A DNA stretch of 64,000 nucleotides from JAEXOD01 sp937930275 (GTDB lineage: Bacteria; Bacteroidota; Ignavibacteria; Ignavibacteriales; Melioribacteraceae). How positions within the stretch are numbered: the stretch's first letter is position 1; each line of letters opens with the position of its first letter. The position numbers were made by a program, and so were the translations under genes. Below, in pieces: positions 18,448-27,512 of the stretch. The stretch spans positions 5,868 to 69,867 of the forward strand of contig DAIMZL010000006.1 of the NCBI GenBank assembly GCA_036733965.1, read 5' to 3'. The notes beneath the pieces are model-generated. The model was not told the origin of the DNA and did no database searches. It saw nothing but the letters and a program-made list of their open reading frames with translations.

Positions 18448-20406
18448 ATGTCAGAGAATCAAAATGTTGAATTTAAGCCTTACATTTCGGCGTCCTCCTT
18501 TATTCCGGAATTTACTCCCAAAGCAATTATATTAGGAGCAATATTCGGGATAATATTTGGTGCCGCCACTGTATATTTGGGATTAAAAGTAGGTTTAACG
18601 GTAAGTGCAAGCATTCCTATAGCGGTATTGGCAATTTCTGTATTTAAAAAGATTGGCAAAGCCACTATTTTAGAAAATAATATAGTACAAACAATCGGTT
18701 CTGCGGGTGAATCAGTTGCATCTGGAGTAGTATTTACACTACCTGCTTTATTGTTTTTACCAGGTGGCAGCAATTACTTTCAATATTTTCAGATATTTGT
18801 TTTAGCTTTAGCCGGCGGTATTTTGGGCGTACTTTTTATGATTCCGTTACGCCGTTCATTAATTGTTAAGGAGCACGGAAAATTGCCGTTCCCTGAAGGC
18901 ACTGCTTGTGCCGATGTGTTGGTTGCAGGCGAAAAGGGGGGCGAATTAGCCAAAAAAGTTTATTATGGTTTAGGAATTGCATTTGTTTATAAAGTTTTAA
19001 TGTCAATATTTGGTTTATGGAAAGATGTACCTCAATACATATTTTCACGTAAATCAGCATTGCCAAACGGCACAATAAATGGTGAAATAACTCCGGAATT
19101 GTTAGGTGTTGGTTACATAATCGGCCCCAAAATTGCAGGAATAATGGTTGCAGGCGGTGTATTATCTTGGCTTGTATTAATTCCGTTAATTACTCTTTTA
19201 GGTGATAATTTAACAACTGTATTTGCCCCTGGTACTAAGTTAATTTCTGAAATGACTCCGCGTGAAATTTGGAGTAGCTATATTCGATATATAGGTGCAG
19301 GTGCCGTAACTTTTGGCGGTATAATTACATTAATAAAATCATTTCCAACAATTATCAGTGCATTCAAAGATTCATTCCAAGATTTGAAGAATAATCGTTC
19401 CGGTGAAGTCAAAGAAAAAAGTAGGACAGAAAAAGATATTCCTTTATTTTTTGTGTTGGTTGGTAGTGTTATTTTAGTGCTTTTTATGGCTGTAATACCA
19501 AATATTCCTACAAACTTACTTTCTGCTTTAATGATAGTAATTTTCGGATTTTTCTTTGTTACGGTTTCTTCAAGAATAGTCGGTTTAATTGGCTCCTCTT
19601 CAAATCCGATTTCAGGGATGACTATTGCAACATTAATGGCAACCTCGTTAATATTTGTAGGTTTAGGTTGGACTGGCGATGTATATCAACCAATAGCATT
19701 GGTTGTAGGCTCAATAGTTTGTATAGCTTCGGCAAATGCGGGAGCAACTTCACAAGATCTAAAAACAGGCTATTTAGTGGGAGCAACTCCTATAAAACAA
19801 CAATTTGGGTTGATAATAGGTGTTGTAGCTTCTTCATTTGTAATCGGATTAACTTTGTTATTATTAAATAGTATTTTAGGTATCGGAAATGTTACACCGG
19901 AGCATCCAAATCCATTACCAGCTCCACAAGCTACATTAATGGCAACAGTTATAAAAGGATTGTTGAGCCAAAATTTACCTTGGGGTTTAGTGTTAGTCGG
20001 AATGGGTATTGCGGCAGTTATGGAATTAGCAGGTGTTCGTTCATTACCTTTTGCAGTGGGAGCATATTTACCGCTATCAACCAGCACTCCAATATTTGCC
20101 GGTGGTTTAGTAAAGTTTATTGTAGATAAAATCAAAAATTCAAAAGAAGACGAATCTGATATAGGACCGGGGGCGTTATTTAGTTCGGGTTTAATAGCCG
20201 GCGGTTCATTAACCGGTATTTTGATTGCAATATTAATTGGTACACCTTTTGGAACTGATGCAAGCGGAAAAGAAAAATCTGTTGCCGATTTCTTAAATTC
20301 AGGAATTGCGGAGCACATTGGAGCCGCAGGGGATTTGATTGCGTTGGTAATGTTTGTTGCATTAGCTTTTATTCTTGCAAAATTTGCTCTTTCAAAAGAA
20401 AATTAA
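18448..20406 (+). CDS. OPT-family oligopeptide transporter
   Basis: A 652-residue inner-membrane protein with about 14-16 hydrophobic segments. It belongs to the OPT superfamily, as shown by the early TPKAIILGAIFGIIFGAATV segment followed by YLGLKVGLTVSASIP, and by LPFPEGTACADVLVAGEKGG, the conserved proline/glutamate motif of the family. OPT proteins import oligopeptides or, in the YSL branch, metal chelates; the prokaryotic branch is usually assigned to peptides. The start has GGAGA six bases upstream. A hairpin follows the stop. The neighbouring MFS permease and aminopeptidase would fit peptide use, which is an inference. Confidence 0.9.
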   Translation: MSENQNVEFKPYISASSFIPEFTPKAIILGAIFGIIFGAATVYLGLKVGLTVSASIPIAVLAISVFKKIGKATILENNIVQTIGSAGESVASGVVFTLPALLFLPGGSNYFQYFQIFVLALAGGILGVLFMIPLRRSLIVKEHGKLPFPEGTACADVLVAGEKGGELAKKVYYGLGIAFVYKVLMSIFGLWKDVPQYIFSRKSALPNGTINGEITPELLGVGYIIGPKIAGIMVAGGVLSWLVLIPLITLLGDNLTTVFAPGTKLISEMTPREIWSSYIRYIGAGAVTFGGIITLIKSFPTIISAFKDSFQDLKNNRSGEVKEKSRTEKDIPLFFVLVGSVILVLFMAVIPNIPTNLLSALMIVIFGFFFVTVSSRIVGLIGSSSNPISGMTIATLMATSLIFVGLGWTGDVYQPIALVVGSIVCIASANAGATSQDLKTGYLVGATPIKQQFGLIIGVVASSFVIGLTLLLLNSILGIGNVTPEHPNPLPAPQATLMATVIKGLLSQNLPWGLVLVGMGIAAVMELAGVRSLPFAVGAYLPLSTSTPIFAGGLVKFIVDKIKNSKEDESDIGPGALFSSGLIAGGSLTGILIAILIGTPFGTDASGKEKSVADFLNSGIAEHIGAAGDLIALVMFVALAFILAKFALSKEN

Positions 20407-20414
20407 TAATTTTA

Positions 20415-20442
20415 ATAGCCGAAATTTAAAAATTTCGGCTAT
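20415..20442 (+). terminator. Hairpin after the OPT transporter
   Basis: A perfect 13-bp inverted repeat (ATAGCCGAAATTT and its complement) with a 2-base spacer lies 8 bp after the OPT stop and 25 bp before the MFS start. It is followed by an AT-rich stretch (TTATAATTT) without a strong T run. It is probably an intrinsic terminator; an RNA-processing or attenuating stem is possible because of the weak U tract. Confidence 0.65.
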
Positions 20443-20466
20443 TTATAATTTAAACAAGAGACTTAA

Positions 20467-21729
20467 ATGACTGATAATTTTATTGTTCCAAAAGAAAAAA
20501 GCTATCCTCCTGAACTTTTTCGGTGGCTTCTTTTAGTATTTGTAAGCCTTGCAATGTTTGGCAATTATTATGTTTATGATAGTATTAGTCCTTTAGCCGA
20601 TCTTTTATCAACACAATTGAAATTTTCGGATTCCGATATCGGGTTATTAAATGCTATTTACAGTTTTCCCAATATAATAATGGTTTTAGTTGGCGGTATA
20701 ATTATTGATAGATTGGGTACAAAAATATCCACGTTTATTTTTGCATTTTTCTGCATGTTGGGGGCAATTATTACAGTTTCATCTTCATCGCTAACAGTTA
20801 TGGCGGTAGGGCGTCTTGTTTTTGGACTTGGTGCCGAATCTTTAATAGTTGCCGTTACTACCGTAATAGGTAGATGGTTTAAAGGTAAACAATTATCTTT
20901 TGCTTTCGGATTAAATTTAACTATTGCTCGTTTAGGTTCGTTTGCGGCATTAAACTCGCCGACTTGGGCAAAATCTTTATATAGTGACTGGCATTTACCG
21001 TTGCTTATTTCAGTTGCCGCAGGTGTTATATCTGTTGTAGCTGTAGTTGTTTATTGGTTGATGGAAAGTCATGCCGAAAAGAATTTTATATTAGCCGAGG
21101 TACCTAAACAAGATGAATTTATTTTTAAGGAGTTGTTTTCTTTTTCAAAATCCTTTTGGTTTGTTGTTTTACTTTGTGTTACATTTTATTCTGCCATTTT
21201 TCCGTTTCAGACTTTTGCCGTAAAGTTTTTTATGGAAACACATGGTGTCAGTCGTGAGTTCGGAGGATTTTTAAGCAGTTTGTTAACTTTATCTGCTATG
21301 GTTTTAACCCCTTTATTCGGGCTTCTAAGTGATTACATCGGCAAAAGATCCTTGCTAATGATGATAGGTTCAGTTATCTTAATTCCTGTTTATTTGTTAA
21401 TGACTTACACAAGCGTTTCCTTATTTGTTCCTATGGCATTAATGGGATTATCATTTTCTTTAGTGCCCGCAGTTATGTGGCCCACGGTTACTTTAATAGT
21501 ACCTTCTAATAAATTAGGTACTGCATACGGACTTATGACCATGATTCAAAACATCGGATTATTTTCATTCAACTATCTTATAGGAACTGTTAACGATGCA
21601 ACAGGCGGATATGCAGCAGGAATGTGGATATTTTCTTCATTAGGATTTTTTGGATTATTATTTGCATATTTCTTAAAAGTATCTGCTGCTAACGATTCAT
21701 CAAATCTTGATAAAGGAATAGTCGGATAA
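20467..21729 (+). CDS. MFS transporter
   Basis: A 420-residue major facilitator superfamily permease with about 12 transmembrane segments. The loop 2-3 motif GGIIIDRLGTK matches the MFS signature G-x3-D-R-x-G-x-(K/R), and the C-half copy is GLLSDYIGKRSL. It begins after a hairpin and is followed by the PqqD-like gene with no gap. The layout resembles MFSD1-like and nitrate/organic-anion MFS carriers, but the substrate cannot be told from sequence. Confidence 0.9.
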   Translation: MTDNFIVPKEKSYPPELFRWLLLVFVSLAMFGNYYVYDSISPLADLLSTQLKFSDSDIGLLNAIYSFPNIIMVLVGGIIIDRLGTKISTFIFAFFCMLGAIITVSSSSLTVMAVGRLVFGLGAESLIVAVTTVIGRWFKGKQLSFAFGLNLTIARLGSFAALNSPTWAKSLYSDWHLPLLISVAAGVISVVAVVVYWLMESHAEKNFILAEVPKQDEFIFKELFSFSKSFWFVVLLCVTFYSAIFPFQTFAVKFFMETHGVSREFGGFLSSLLTLSAMVLTPLFGLLSDYIGKRSLLMMIGSVILIPVYLLMTYTSVSLFVPMALMGLSFSLVPAVMWPTVTLIVPSNKLGTAYGLMTMIQNIGLFSFNYLIGTVNDATGGYAAGMWIFSSLGFFGLLFAYFLKVSAANDSSNLDKGIVG

Positions 21730-22068
21730 ATGGAAGAAATGTTAGAGCTTTATCCGGTAAAACTTTGTGAGTACGAAATTATAGATGAACTCGTTGTTAT
21801 TTTATATATTGATAAAAATCCGTCTTTTATAGAAAAGCTGTTCTTTCGTAAAAACCTAAATAAACCTTTCAAAATAGATTTGGATGAAATCGGTTCATTT
21901 ATATATCCTATGTGTGACGGAAGTAACAATGTTTCCGAAATAATTAAAATAAGTAGGGAAAAATTTAACGAAAAAATAGAACCTGCAGAAGATAGAATAA
22001 TTAAATTTTTAAAACAATTACATTCTAAAAAATTGATTGAATTATACCGCAAGGTAGAGAAAAAATAA
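21730..22068 (+). CDS. PqqD-like protein
   Basis: A 112-residue protein with the PqqD fold pattern: a beta-hairpin N-terminus, then IDLDEIGSFIYPMCDGSNNVSEIIKIS, equal to the family's LNxxGxxIWxLCDGxxTVxEI, and a C-terminal helix (EPAEDRIIKFLKQLHSKKLIEL). PqqD domains present precursor peptides to radical SAM or other RiPP enzymes. No radical SAM gene or obvious precursor peptide is seen beside it, so its job here is unknown. It starts immediately after the MFS stop and ends 1 bp before the next gene, so it belongs to that operon. Confidence 0.8.
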   Translation: MEEMLELYPVKLCEYEIIDELVVILYIDKNPSFIEKLFFRKNLNKPFKIDLDEIGSFIYPMCDGSNNVSEIIKISREKFNEKIEPAEDRIIKFLKQLHSKKLIELYRKVEKK

Positions 22069-22069
22069 T

Positions 22070-22774
22070 ATGAAACAAACATTATTGGTAAGTACAATAT
22101 TAATTATAGGATTATTTGGCACATTGAAAGCTCAAACATGCGGATTTGGCTGTTTAGGTTTAAGCGGTGCTTATGCGGGTTACACTTACCAAAGCGTAAA
22201 CTTAGATGATTTTAACAAAGAGTTATTGCTTGAAAGTAATAAATTTGGCTCGTTTAAAGGATTTAGAGTGGGAGCTAATCTTTTTAGAGCACAATTTGAT
22301 GATTTTTTTGTTAGCCTTAAAGGTTTCTATCAAATTTTGGAAGAAGAAAAATCTTTTTCAAATGATTTCGGGATAATCGGACAAATTAATTCTGATTATA
22401 TTGTTACTATAAATTATTTTGGAGCCGGTTTAGATTTTGGAATTCCGTTTTCTGATTTAATTGATTTCAAAATAATAGAAGCAGGTTTAACATTTTTTGA
22501 TGCATCATATACGCAGAAGGTTAATAGCGGTTTATTATCTGATGAGTTAAAGTTTACAAATTCAGGAACGGATATGGGATATTATATCGGTACCGGTTTT
22601 ATTTTTAATATTGTGAAAAATTATGTAAGCTTAGAGGGGAGCTTCTTTTATTCGCATGTTAAAATTTCAAAAATGGTAGCTGATGACGGAACAAAATTAT
22701 CCGAAAAATCCGATTTTGTTAATAACGGAGATATCGGTTTTACACTTCAAATAAATTTAGGAATACCTTTTTAG
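22070..22774 (+). CDS. Small outer-membrane beta-barrel-like protein
   Basis: I do not recognise a named family. The 234-residue product has a clear signal peptide (MKQTLLVSTILIIGLFGTLKAQ, cleavage after AQ-type site), then alternating hydrophobic/polar strands and a C-terminal aromatic end (FTLQINLGIPF) as in outer-membrane barrels. There are three Cys residues just after the signal peptide (TCGFGCLGL and nearby). It is packed 1 bp after the PqqD-like gene and 8 bp before the aminopeptidase gene. Confidence 0.7.
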   Translation: MKQTLLVSTILIIGLFGTLKAQTCGFGCLGLSGAYAGYTYQSVNLDDFNKELLLESNKFGSFKGFRVGANLFRAQFDDFFVSLKGFYQILEEEKSFSNDFGIIGQINSDYIVTINYFGAGLDFGIPFSDLIDFKIIEAGLTFFDASYTQKVNSGLLSDELKFTNSGTDMGYYIGTGFIFNIVKNYVSLEGSFFYSHVKISKMVADDGTKLSEKSDFVNNGDIGFTLQINLGIPF

Positions 22775-22782
22775 GGGGAATT

Positions 22783-23745
22783 ATGAATAGTAGTTTACGA
22801 AAATCTTGTTTGATAGCAATAAATGATTGCATGGGATTAAAAAAAAGAGAAAAAATATTAGTAGTATGTGATGAAAATAAAAGAGAAATCGGTTTAGAAT
22901 TGTATGATGCTGCATTAGACCAGGGAAATGAAGCACTTTACGTTGAAATGAGATCAAGAGAAATGCACGGTGAAGAACCACCGATTGAAATTGCCGAGCT
23001 AATGAAAAAATTTGATGTTGTATTGTGTCCTACTACAAAATCATTAACTCATACCCAAGCAAGAAGAGATGCATCCGAAATGGGAGTTAGGATTGCAACT
23101 TTTCCGGGAATAACTAAAGATGTTATGATTAGAGGATTAAGTGCCGATTATTGTGCAATATACGATTTAACTATGAAGCTAAAAAAGCTATTGGATAAAA
23201 CAAAAATTATTAAAGTGACTGCAAAAAACGGTACTGATATAACTTTAGATGTTACCGAAAGAAAAGGGATAGCAAGTCACGGTTTATTTCATAAGAAAGG
23301 AGAAAGCGGCAATTTACCTACTGGTGAAGCTTATTTAGCTCCTTTGGAAGGAAAATCTAACGGAGTTTTTGTTGTTGACGGTTCAATGGCAGGAGTTGGT
23401 ATGATTGAAGACCAACCTATTAAAATAGTGGTTGAAAACGGTTTTGCAACTGATATAACCGGTGGAAAGGAAGCTATGGCTTTATTAACGATTTTGAAAA
23501 GATACGATAAAAATGCAAGAAATATTGCTGAATTTGGGATAGGTACAAATCATAAAGCAAAATTAAGCGGTTTACTTTTAGAAGATGAAAAAGTTATGGG
23601 TACTATTCACATTGCATTGGGAGATAATAAAAGTATGGGAGGTAATGTACATATTCCGATTCACTTAGACGGAGTTGTTAAAAAACCCACAGTTTATTTT
23701 GATGATAAGTTAATAATGAAGGAGGGCAAACTTCTATTAGAATAA
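22783..23745 (+). CDS. Metallo-aminopeptidase of the M29-like type
   Basis: A 320-residue protein resembling the M29 (aminopeptidase T)/NicX-like family. The C-terminal half carries likely metal ligands in the expected order: PTGEAYLAPLEG, NIAEFGIGTN, GTIHIALGDN (His276) and NVHIPIHLDGV (His290, His294, Asp296). It lacks a signal peptide and so acts in the cytosol. It is shorter than classical M29 enzymes (about 410 residues), so the family placement is at subfamily level only. RBS GGGGGAA precedes the ATG. It is the last gene of the MFS-PqqD-barrel operon and is followed by a strong terminator. Confidence 0.78.
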   Translation: MNSSLRKSCLIAINDCMGLKKREKILVVCDENKREIGLELYDAALDQGNEALYVEMRSREMHGEEPPIEIAELMKKFDVVLCPTTKSLTHTQARRDASEMGVRIATFPGITKDVMIRGLSADYCAIYDLTMKLKKLLDKTKIIKVTAKNGTDITLDVTERKGIASHGLFHKKGESGNLPTGEAYLAPLEGKSNGVFVVDGSMAGVGMIEDQPIKIVVENGFATDITGGKEAMALLTILKRYDKNARNIAEFGIGTNHKAKLSGLLLEDEKVMGTIHIALGDNKSMGGNVHIPIHLDGVVKKPTVYFDDKLIMKEGKLLLE

Positions 23746-24113
23746 TGTATTATTTTGATACATATTTCCTACTTTAGGACATAACATTTGTATTCTAATG
23801 TGGTAAATTTATTTAAAATCCCCCAAAATTAAAAGTTAAATTATTTTAATTGGGGGTTTTTTATTTTCAAATTAAAGAGTTTTTTTCCTTTATTTTCATT
23901 TTAATTTACAAAAGTTAAGCAAAACAAATATAAATTGTCAAAATATCGTAAATTTTTTTACAAATAGTTCAAATAATCTAAGTATTTAATTTAAATTTGC
24001 AAACTTAAACATTACTTGAAGTTATTAAATTTAATGTTATTCTTATTAATTTTATAATTATATTATAGGTATGATTTTTGCTTACTTAAAGCAATATAAT
24101 TTTGGAGTAATAT
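23746..24113. other. 368-bp intergenic region
   Basis: No reading frame or RNA gene is evident. The first part holds the terminator at 23820-23863. The rest is about 85 percent A+T with long T and A runs and must contain the promoter of the following surface-protein gene. I could not settle on a promoter match: TATAAT-like strings occur near 24050, but the AT richness makes them uninformative. The RBS TTTGGAGTAA lies just before ATG 24114. Confidence 0.6.
23820..23863 (+). terminator. Intrinsic terminator after the aminopeptidase gene
   Basis: CCCCCAAAATTAAAA pairs with TTTTAATTGGGGG (two-base bulge, loop of about 9) and is followed by TTTTTTATTTT. The GC-rich base and T run make it a clear rho-independent terminator for the plus-strand operon. 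Confidence 0.88.
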
Positions 24114-27100
24114 ATGAAAAAAATATTTCTTTTTATAATTTTTGTTTATAGTATAGGTTTAGCACAGACTATAACTTTTAATACCTTAGGCACTTGGCAA
24201 TCTAACGGTGTGCCAAATTATTTAGAACCGGTAAATGATATTATTGATGCATCTTTACTTTCCAGGGTAAACGCATCATTACCGGAAAGTCAAAAGGTTC
24301 CTAATCACCATCCTAATTACTTAAGTAATACAACTCAAACAAATGTTTATCTTACTGAAGAATGTGATGTTTGGGTTACATTTATTACGGAAGGTGCAGG
24401 ATATAAAAATGTTTTGGGATTTTATACTTATCAGGCAGGGAATCCTCCTACCTCGATTAGTGACATACAAAATTCACTTACTATCATTTTTCCAAATGCA
24501 TCGCAAAGCGGTAGCGGCGGCGGACTTAACCCGGGAAATAAAGTTAAAATTGGTCGTTTTTCGGCAAATACTGTAATTGGTTGGTTTGTTGCAGCAAACG
24601 GATTTTCTTCTGCTACAAACATTACTACGGGAAATTGGTTGCTATTTTCGGATTATAACTTAAACCCACAAACTAATGTTAATATTAAACAGCAAAATGT
24701 TCTTTTGCAAGATCCCGTAACAGGCAAACTTGTTTTAGGATTTGAAGATATAAGACGAGACAACGGAGGTTGCGACCAAGATTTTAATGATGTTTTGTTT
24801 AATGTTACCGCTAATCCTGTTGAAGCAATTAGTACAATAGACTTACCGGTAATGGAAGATCCAAATCAAAATAATTTAGCAGATTTACAAATTGTTAAAT
24901 CGGTTAACAATAATACTCCTGAAAACGGAGATGTTATTACTTTTACTTTAACTGTAAAAAATAACGGTCCTTCCGGTTCATCAAGTATTTCGGTATCGGA
25001 TGTGATTCCTCAAGGTATAATTTATCAATCACATGTTGCTTCAAAAGGTACTTATAATAGTGCAGACGGTAAATGGTCTATTACATCTTTATCAGTAGGC
25101 GAAAGTGCAACTTTAAATATTACTTGCTTAGTCGATAGGTTTTCTTCTACGTATAATTTGGGAATTGCTTCAGATTTTAATGTATTTTGTTTAAATGATA
25201 TGAACCAGCCTTCATGCGATACAGAAGGAAGAGTTGCAGCCGGTAACAATGCCTACTTTGCAAACTATAGTGTAGGAGACAAATTGGATACATTAAGCGG
25301 AGTTAGTGATGTTTTAATTGTAGGAAATAATTTAATATACGAAAGCGGTGCAATATACAACGGAAATGTAGTTTACGGAAATTTGACAAATTTACCAATT
25401 AATCAAGTTAGCATTAATAACGGTATAATAAGGCAAGATAGTGTTATTAATTTTGCTTCTGCAGATGTAGAGCTTAAAACTCTTTCAAATATGTTAAAGG
25501 GATATTCAATAAACGGAACAACTACATTAACTAATAGCGAGCTTAGTTTAACGGGAACTCATCCTCTGTTCAATTCTTTTTTAGTTTCAAAAGAGCAATT
25601 AAATGCTGCTACAGATTTTATTATTAACGTACCAAACGGTAGTGTTGTATTAGTTAATATTAGCGGTAACGGTATTGAATGGAAGGGGGGACATGTTGTA
25701 CACGGAACTGCTAAAAACAACGTTTTATATAACTTTTACGAAGCCGTAAATCTTGAAATTAGAAATATAGATATTCAGGGCTCGGTTTTAGCTCCTTTAG
25801 CCGATTTAGAATTTCCGTCAGGACTGATTAGCGGTCAAGTTATTGCTAAAAATATTAGCGGTCAAGGACAGTTTAATTGGCATAAATTTTTAGGTGATAT
25901 TCCGATTGATAATAATATTTACAATATTGCAAGTGTAAGTTCTTCAGTTACAATTGATCCGACTGCAAATAACAACAGTTCTCAAGTACTTGTAAATATA
26001 ATTGGTGAACCAAATCCAAATCCTCCTTCAGCTACAGTTCAATGGAATGCATTAAGTACTTTTCCGATAACCGAAATGGTTTGGACTATGATTGAAACCG
26101 ATGACAATATTTATGTAGGTACTTACGGTGGTAAAATTTACAAATCATCGGATGTTAACGGTACTTGGAATTTAATTAATGAAGGAATGAATGTCGGTTA
26201 TATCTGGTCTTTGGATTTTGCTGATGGTACTTTATATGCCGGAACCGAAATAGGATTATTTGCTACATCGGATGACGGAGCTAACTGGATTAATCTTGGA
26301 TTAGGTAATTTTGATGTTAGAGCGGTTTTATTAAATTCTTCTAATACCGAGTCTTTTAAAATTTATGCCGGTACTTGGGGAAGTGGTATTTTCGTTAGCA
26401 CTGATTTTGGAGCTACATGGAAATCTTCAAACAGCGGTTTGCCAAACTTGGCAGTTCAAACTTTGGTAAAAGGAGATAATGGAGTTATTTATGCGGGAAC
26501 TTTTGGAGGTGGCGTGGCAAAATCTGAAGATAACGGAAATAATTGGTCTAAGATGAACTGCGCAGCTTCGCATATTTGGAAACTTGCAGTTGATAAATCA
26601 GGTAATATTTATGCAGGTACTTATGGTGAAGGTTTGTATAAATTGAACGATAACAATTGGATTAAATCAGATATCGGAATTACTTCGCAACACGTATATT
26701 CAATAAGTTTTGATAATACTAATTCTGTATATGTTTCTTCTTGGAACTCAGGGGTATTTGCTTCTACCAATACGGGAAATAATTGGGAAAGTTTAGGGAT
26801 GCAAGGTATGGCAGTTAGCTCGATTATTATTGATTCTAAATCTAACCAAGTTGTTGTTGGTACTGCTTATGGTGAATTATTTAATAGACCGGCAGTAATT
26901 GTTGGTGTTGATAATGAATTAATTAATATTAAGAGCTTCGGTATTCAACAAAACTACCCTAATCCTTTTAATCCTAATACTACAATTAGATATAATATAC
27001 CAAAAGCAGCAAACGTTAAATTGGAAATTTATGATATTTTAGGTAGATTAGTAACAACCTTAGTTGATACTTATCAGCAAGCAGGAGAGTATAATATTAC

Positions 27101-27194
27101 TTTTAATGCCAATGGATTAACAAGCGGTATTTATTTATATAAAATTACAACAGATTTTAATAGTGCCGTTAAAAAAATGGTACTTGTAAAATAG
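24114..27194 (+). CDS. Mosaic surface protein: DUF4114, DUF11, choice-of-anchor A, BNR-like propeller, T9SS sorting
   Basis: A 1026-residue secreted protein. Signal peptide 1-18 (ends GLAQ). Residues about 150-245 resemble DUF4114 (DNGGCDQDFNDVLFNVT). Residues 258-343 are a DUF11 repeat (LQIVKSVNNNTPENGDVITF). Residues about 348-600 look like a choice-of-anchor A adhesin domain (LGIASDFNVFCLNDM, then GRVAAGNNAYFANYSVGD). Residues about 643-925 form sortilin/Ycf48-type BNR propeller repeats (several copies of xxYAGTxGxGxxxSxDxGxxW). The end, from about residue 944, is a T9SS type A domain (QNYPNPFNPNTTIRY). It is probably an adhesin displayed on the cell surface; its ligand is unknown. It is a single transcription unit with its own long upstream region and a terminator after it. 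Confidence 0.88.
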   Translation: MKKIFLFIIFVYSIGLAQTITFNTLGTWQSNGVPNYLEPVNDIIDASLLSRVNASLPESQKVPNHHPNYLSNTTQTNVYLTEECDVWVTFITEGAGYKNVLGFYTYQAGNPPTSISDIQNSLTIIFPNASQSGSGGGLNPGNKVKIGRFSANTVIGWFVAANGFSSATNITTGNWLLFSDYNLNPQTNVNIKQQNVLLQDPVTGKLVLGFEDIRRDNGGCDQDFNDVLFNVTANPVEAISTIDLPVMEDPNQNNLADLQIVKSVNNNTPENGDVITFTLTVKNNGPSGSSSISVSDVIPQGIIYQSHVASKGTYNSADGKWSITSLSVGESATLNITCLVDRFSSTYNLGIASDFNVFCLNDMNQPSCDTEGRVAAGNNAYFANYSVGDKLDTLSGVSDVLIVGNNLIYESGAIYNGNVVYGNLTNLPINQVSINNGIIRQDSVINFASADVELKTLSNMLKGYSINGTTTLTNSELSLTGTHPLFNSFLVSKEQLNAATDFIINVPNGSVVLVNISGNGIEWKGGHVVHGTAKNNVLYNFYEAVNLEIRNIDIQGSVLAPLADLEFPSGLISGQVIAKNISGQGQFNWHKFLGDIPIDNNIYNIASVSSSVTIDPTANNNSSQVLVNIIGEPNPNPPSATVQWNALSTFPITEMVWTMIETDDNIYVGTYGGKIYKSSDVNGTWNLINEGMNVGYIWSLDFADGTLYAGTEIGLFATSDDGANWINLGLGNFDVRAVLLNSSNTESFKIYAGTWGSGIFVSTDFGATWKSSNSGLPNLAVQTLVKGDNGVIYAGTFGGGVAKSEDNGNNWSKMNCAASHIWKLAVDKSGNIYAGTYGEGLYKLNDNNWIKSDIGITSQHVYSISFDNTNSVYVSSWNSGVFASTNTGNNWESLGMQGMAVSSIIIDSKSNQVVVGTAYGELFNRPAVIVGVDNELINIKSFGIQQNYPNPFNPNTTIRYNIPKAANVKLEIYDILGRLVTTLVDTYQQAGEYNITFNANGLTSGIYLYKITTDFNSAVKKMVLVK

Positions 27195-27242
27195 TATTAA
27201 TTGCTAAGTGTTTAATGTTAAATAATTAATACTTTTGAATTT

Positions 27243-27275
27243 CCTCATCTCTTAATTGCGATGAGGATTTTTTTT
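27243..27275 (+). terminator. Intrinsic terminator after the mosaic T9SS gene
   Basis: CCTCATC and GATGAGG form a 7-bp stem with a 10-base loop, followed by ATTTTTTTT. It lies 49 bp after the stop at 27194 and is a convincing rho-independent terminator. Confidence 0.85.
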
Positions 27276-27342
27276 AGTATTGAATGTTAAATTTTGAATG
27301 ATTAATATTTTAAAATAGTAGGAAGATAATAATAAGTAGTCA

Positions 27343-27412
27343 ATGAGTTTGAAGATGAAAAATTATAACATAACAAATAAAATTACAAAAATCAATTTAA
27401 TCACAAAAATCA
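27343..27412 (+). CDS. Possible 5' end of the next T9SS gene, cut by a gap
   Basis: ATG 27343 (or ATG 27355) opens a short frame of lysine- and asparagine-rich residues that runs into the N gap, with AGGAAGAT about 15 bp upstream. It could be the n-region of a signal peptide for the beta-helix protein that emerges after the gap. The gap length is unknown, so the link cannot be tested here. It may equally be non-coding. Confidence 0.3.
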
Positions 27413-27512
27413 NNNNNNNNNNNNNNNNNNNNNNNNNNNNNNNNNNNNNNNNNNNNNNNNNNNNNNNNNNNNNNNNNNNNNNNNNNNNNNNNNNNNNNNN
27501 NNNNNNNNNNNN
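27413..27512. other. Assembly gap (100 N)
   Basis: Exactly 100 unknown bases, the usual scaffold placeholder of unknown true size. It removes the N-terminal part of the beta-helix T9SS gene. Confidence 0.98.

Noticed and set aside
19770..20318. 182-codon minus-strand open frame inside the OPT transporter
   Set aside because: It has a low-complexity Pro/Asn/Lys-rich composition typical of the antisense of a membrane protein, and the plus-strand gene is clear.
24000..24113. Promoter candidates (TATAAT-like strings) before the mosaic T9SS gene
   Set aside because: Several equally good strings occur by chance in DNA of this composition, and neither a sigma-70 nor a Bacteroidota-type TTTG/TAnnTTTG pair stands out.
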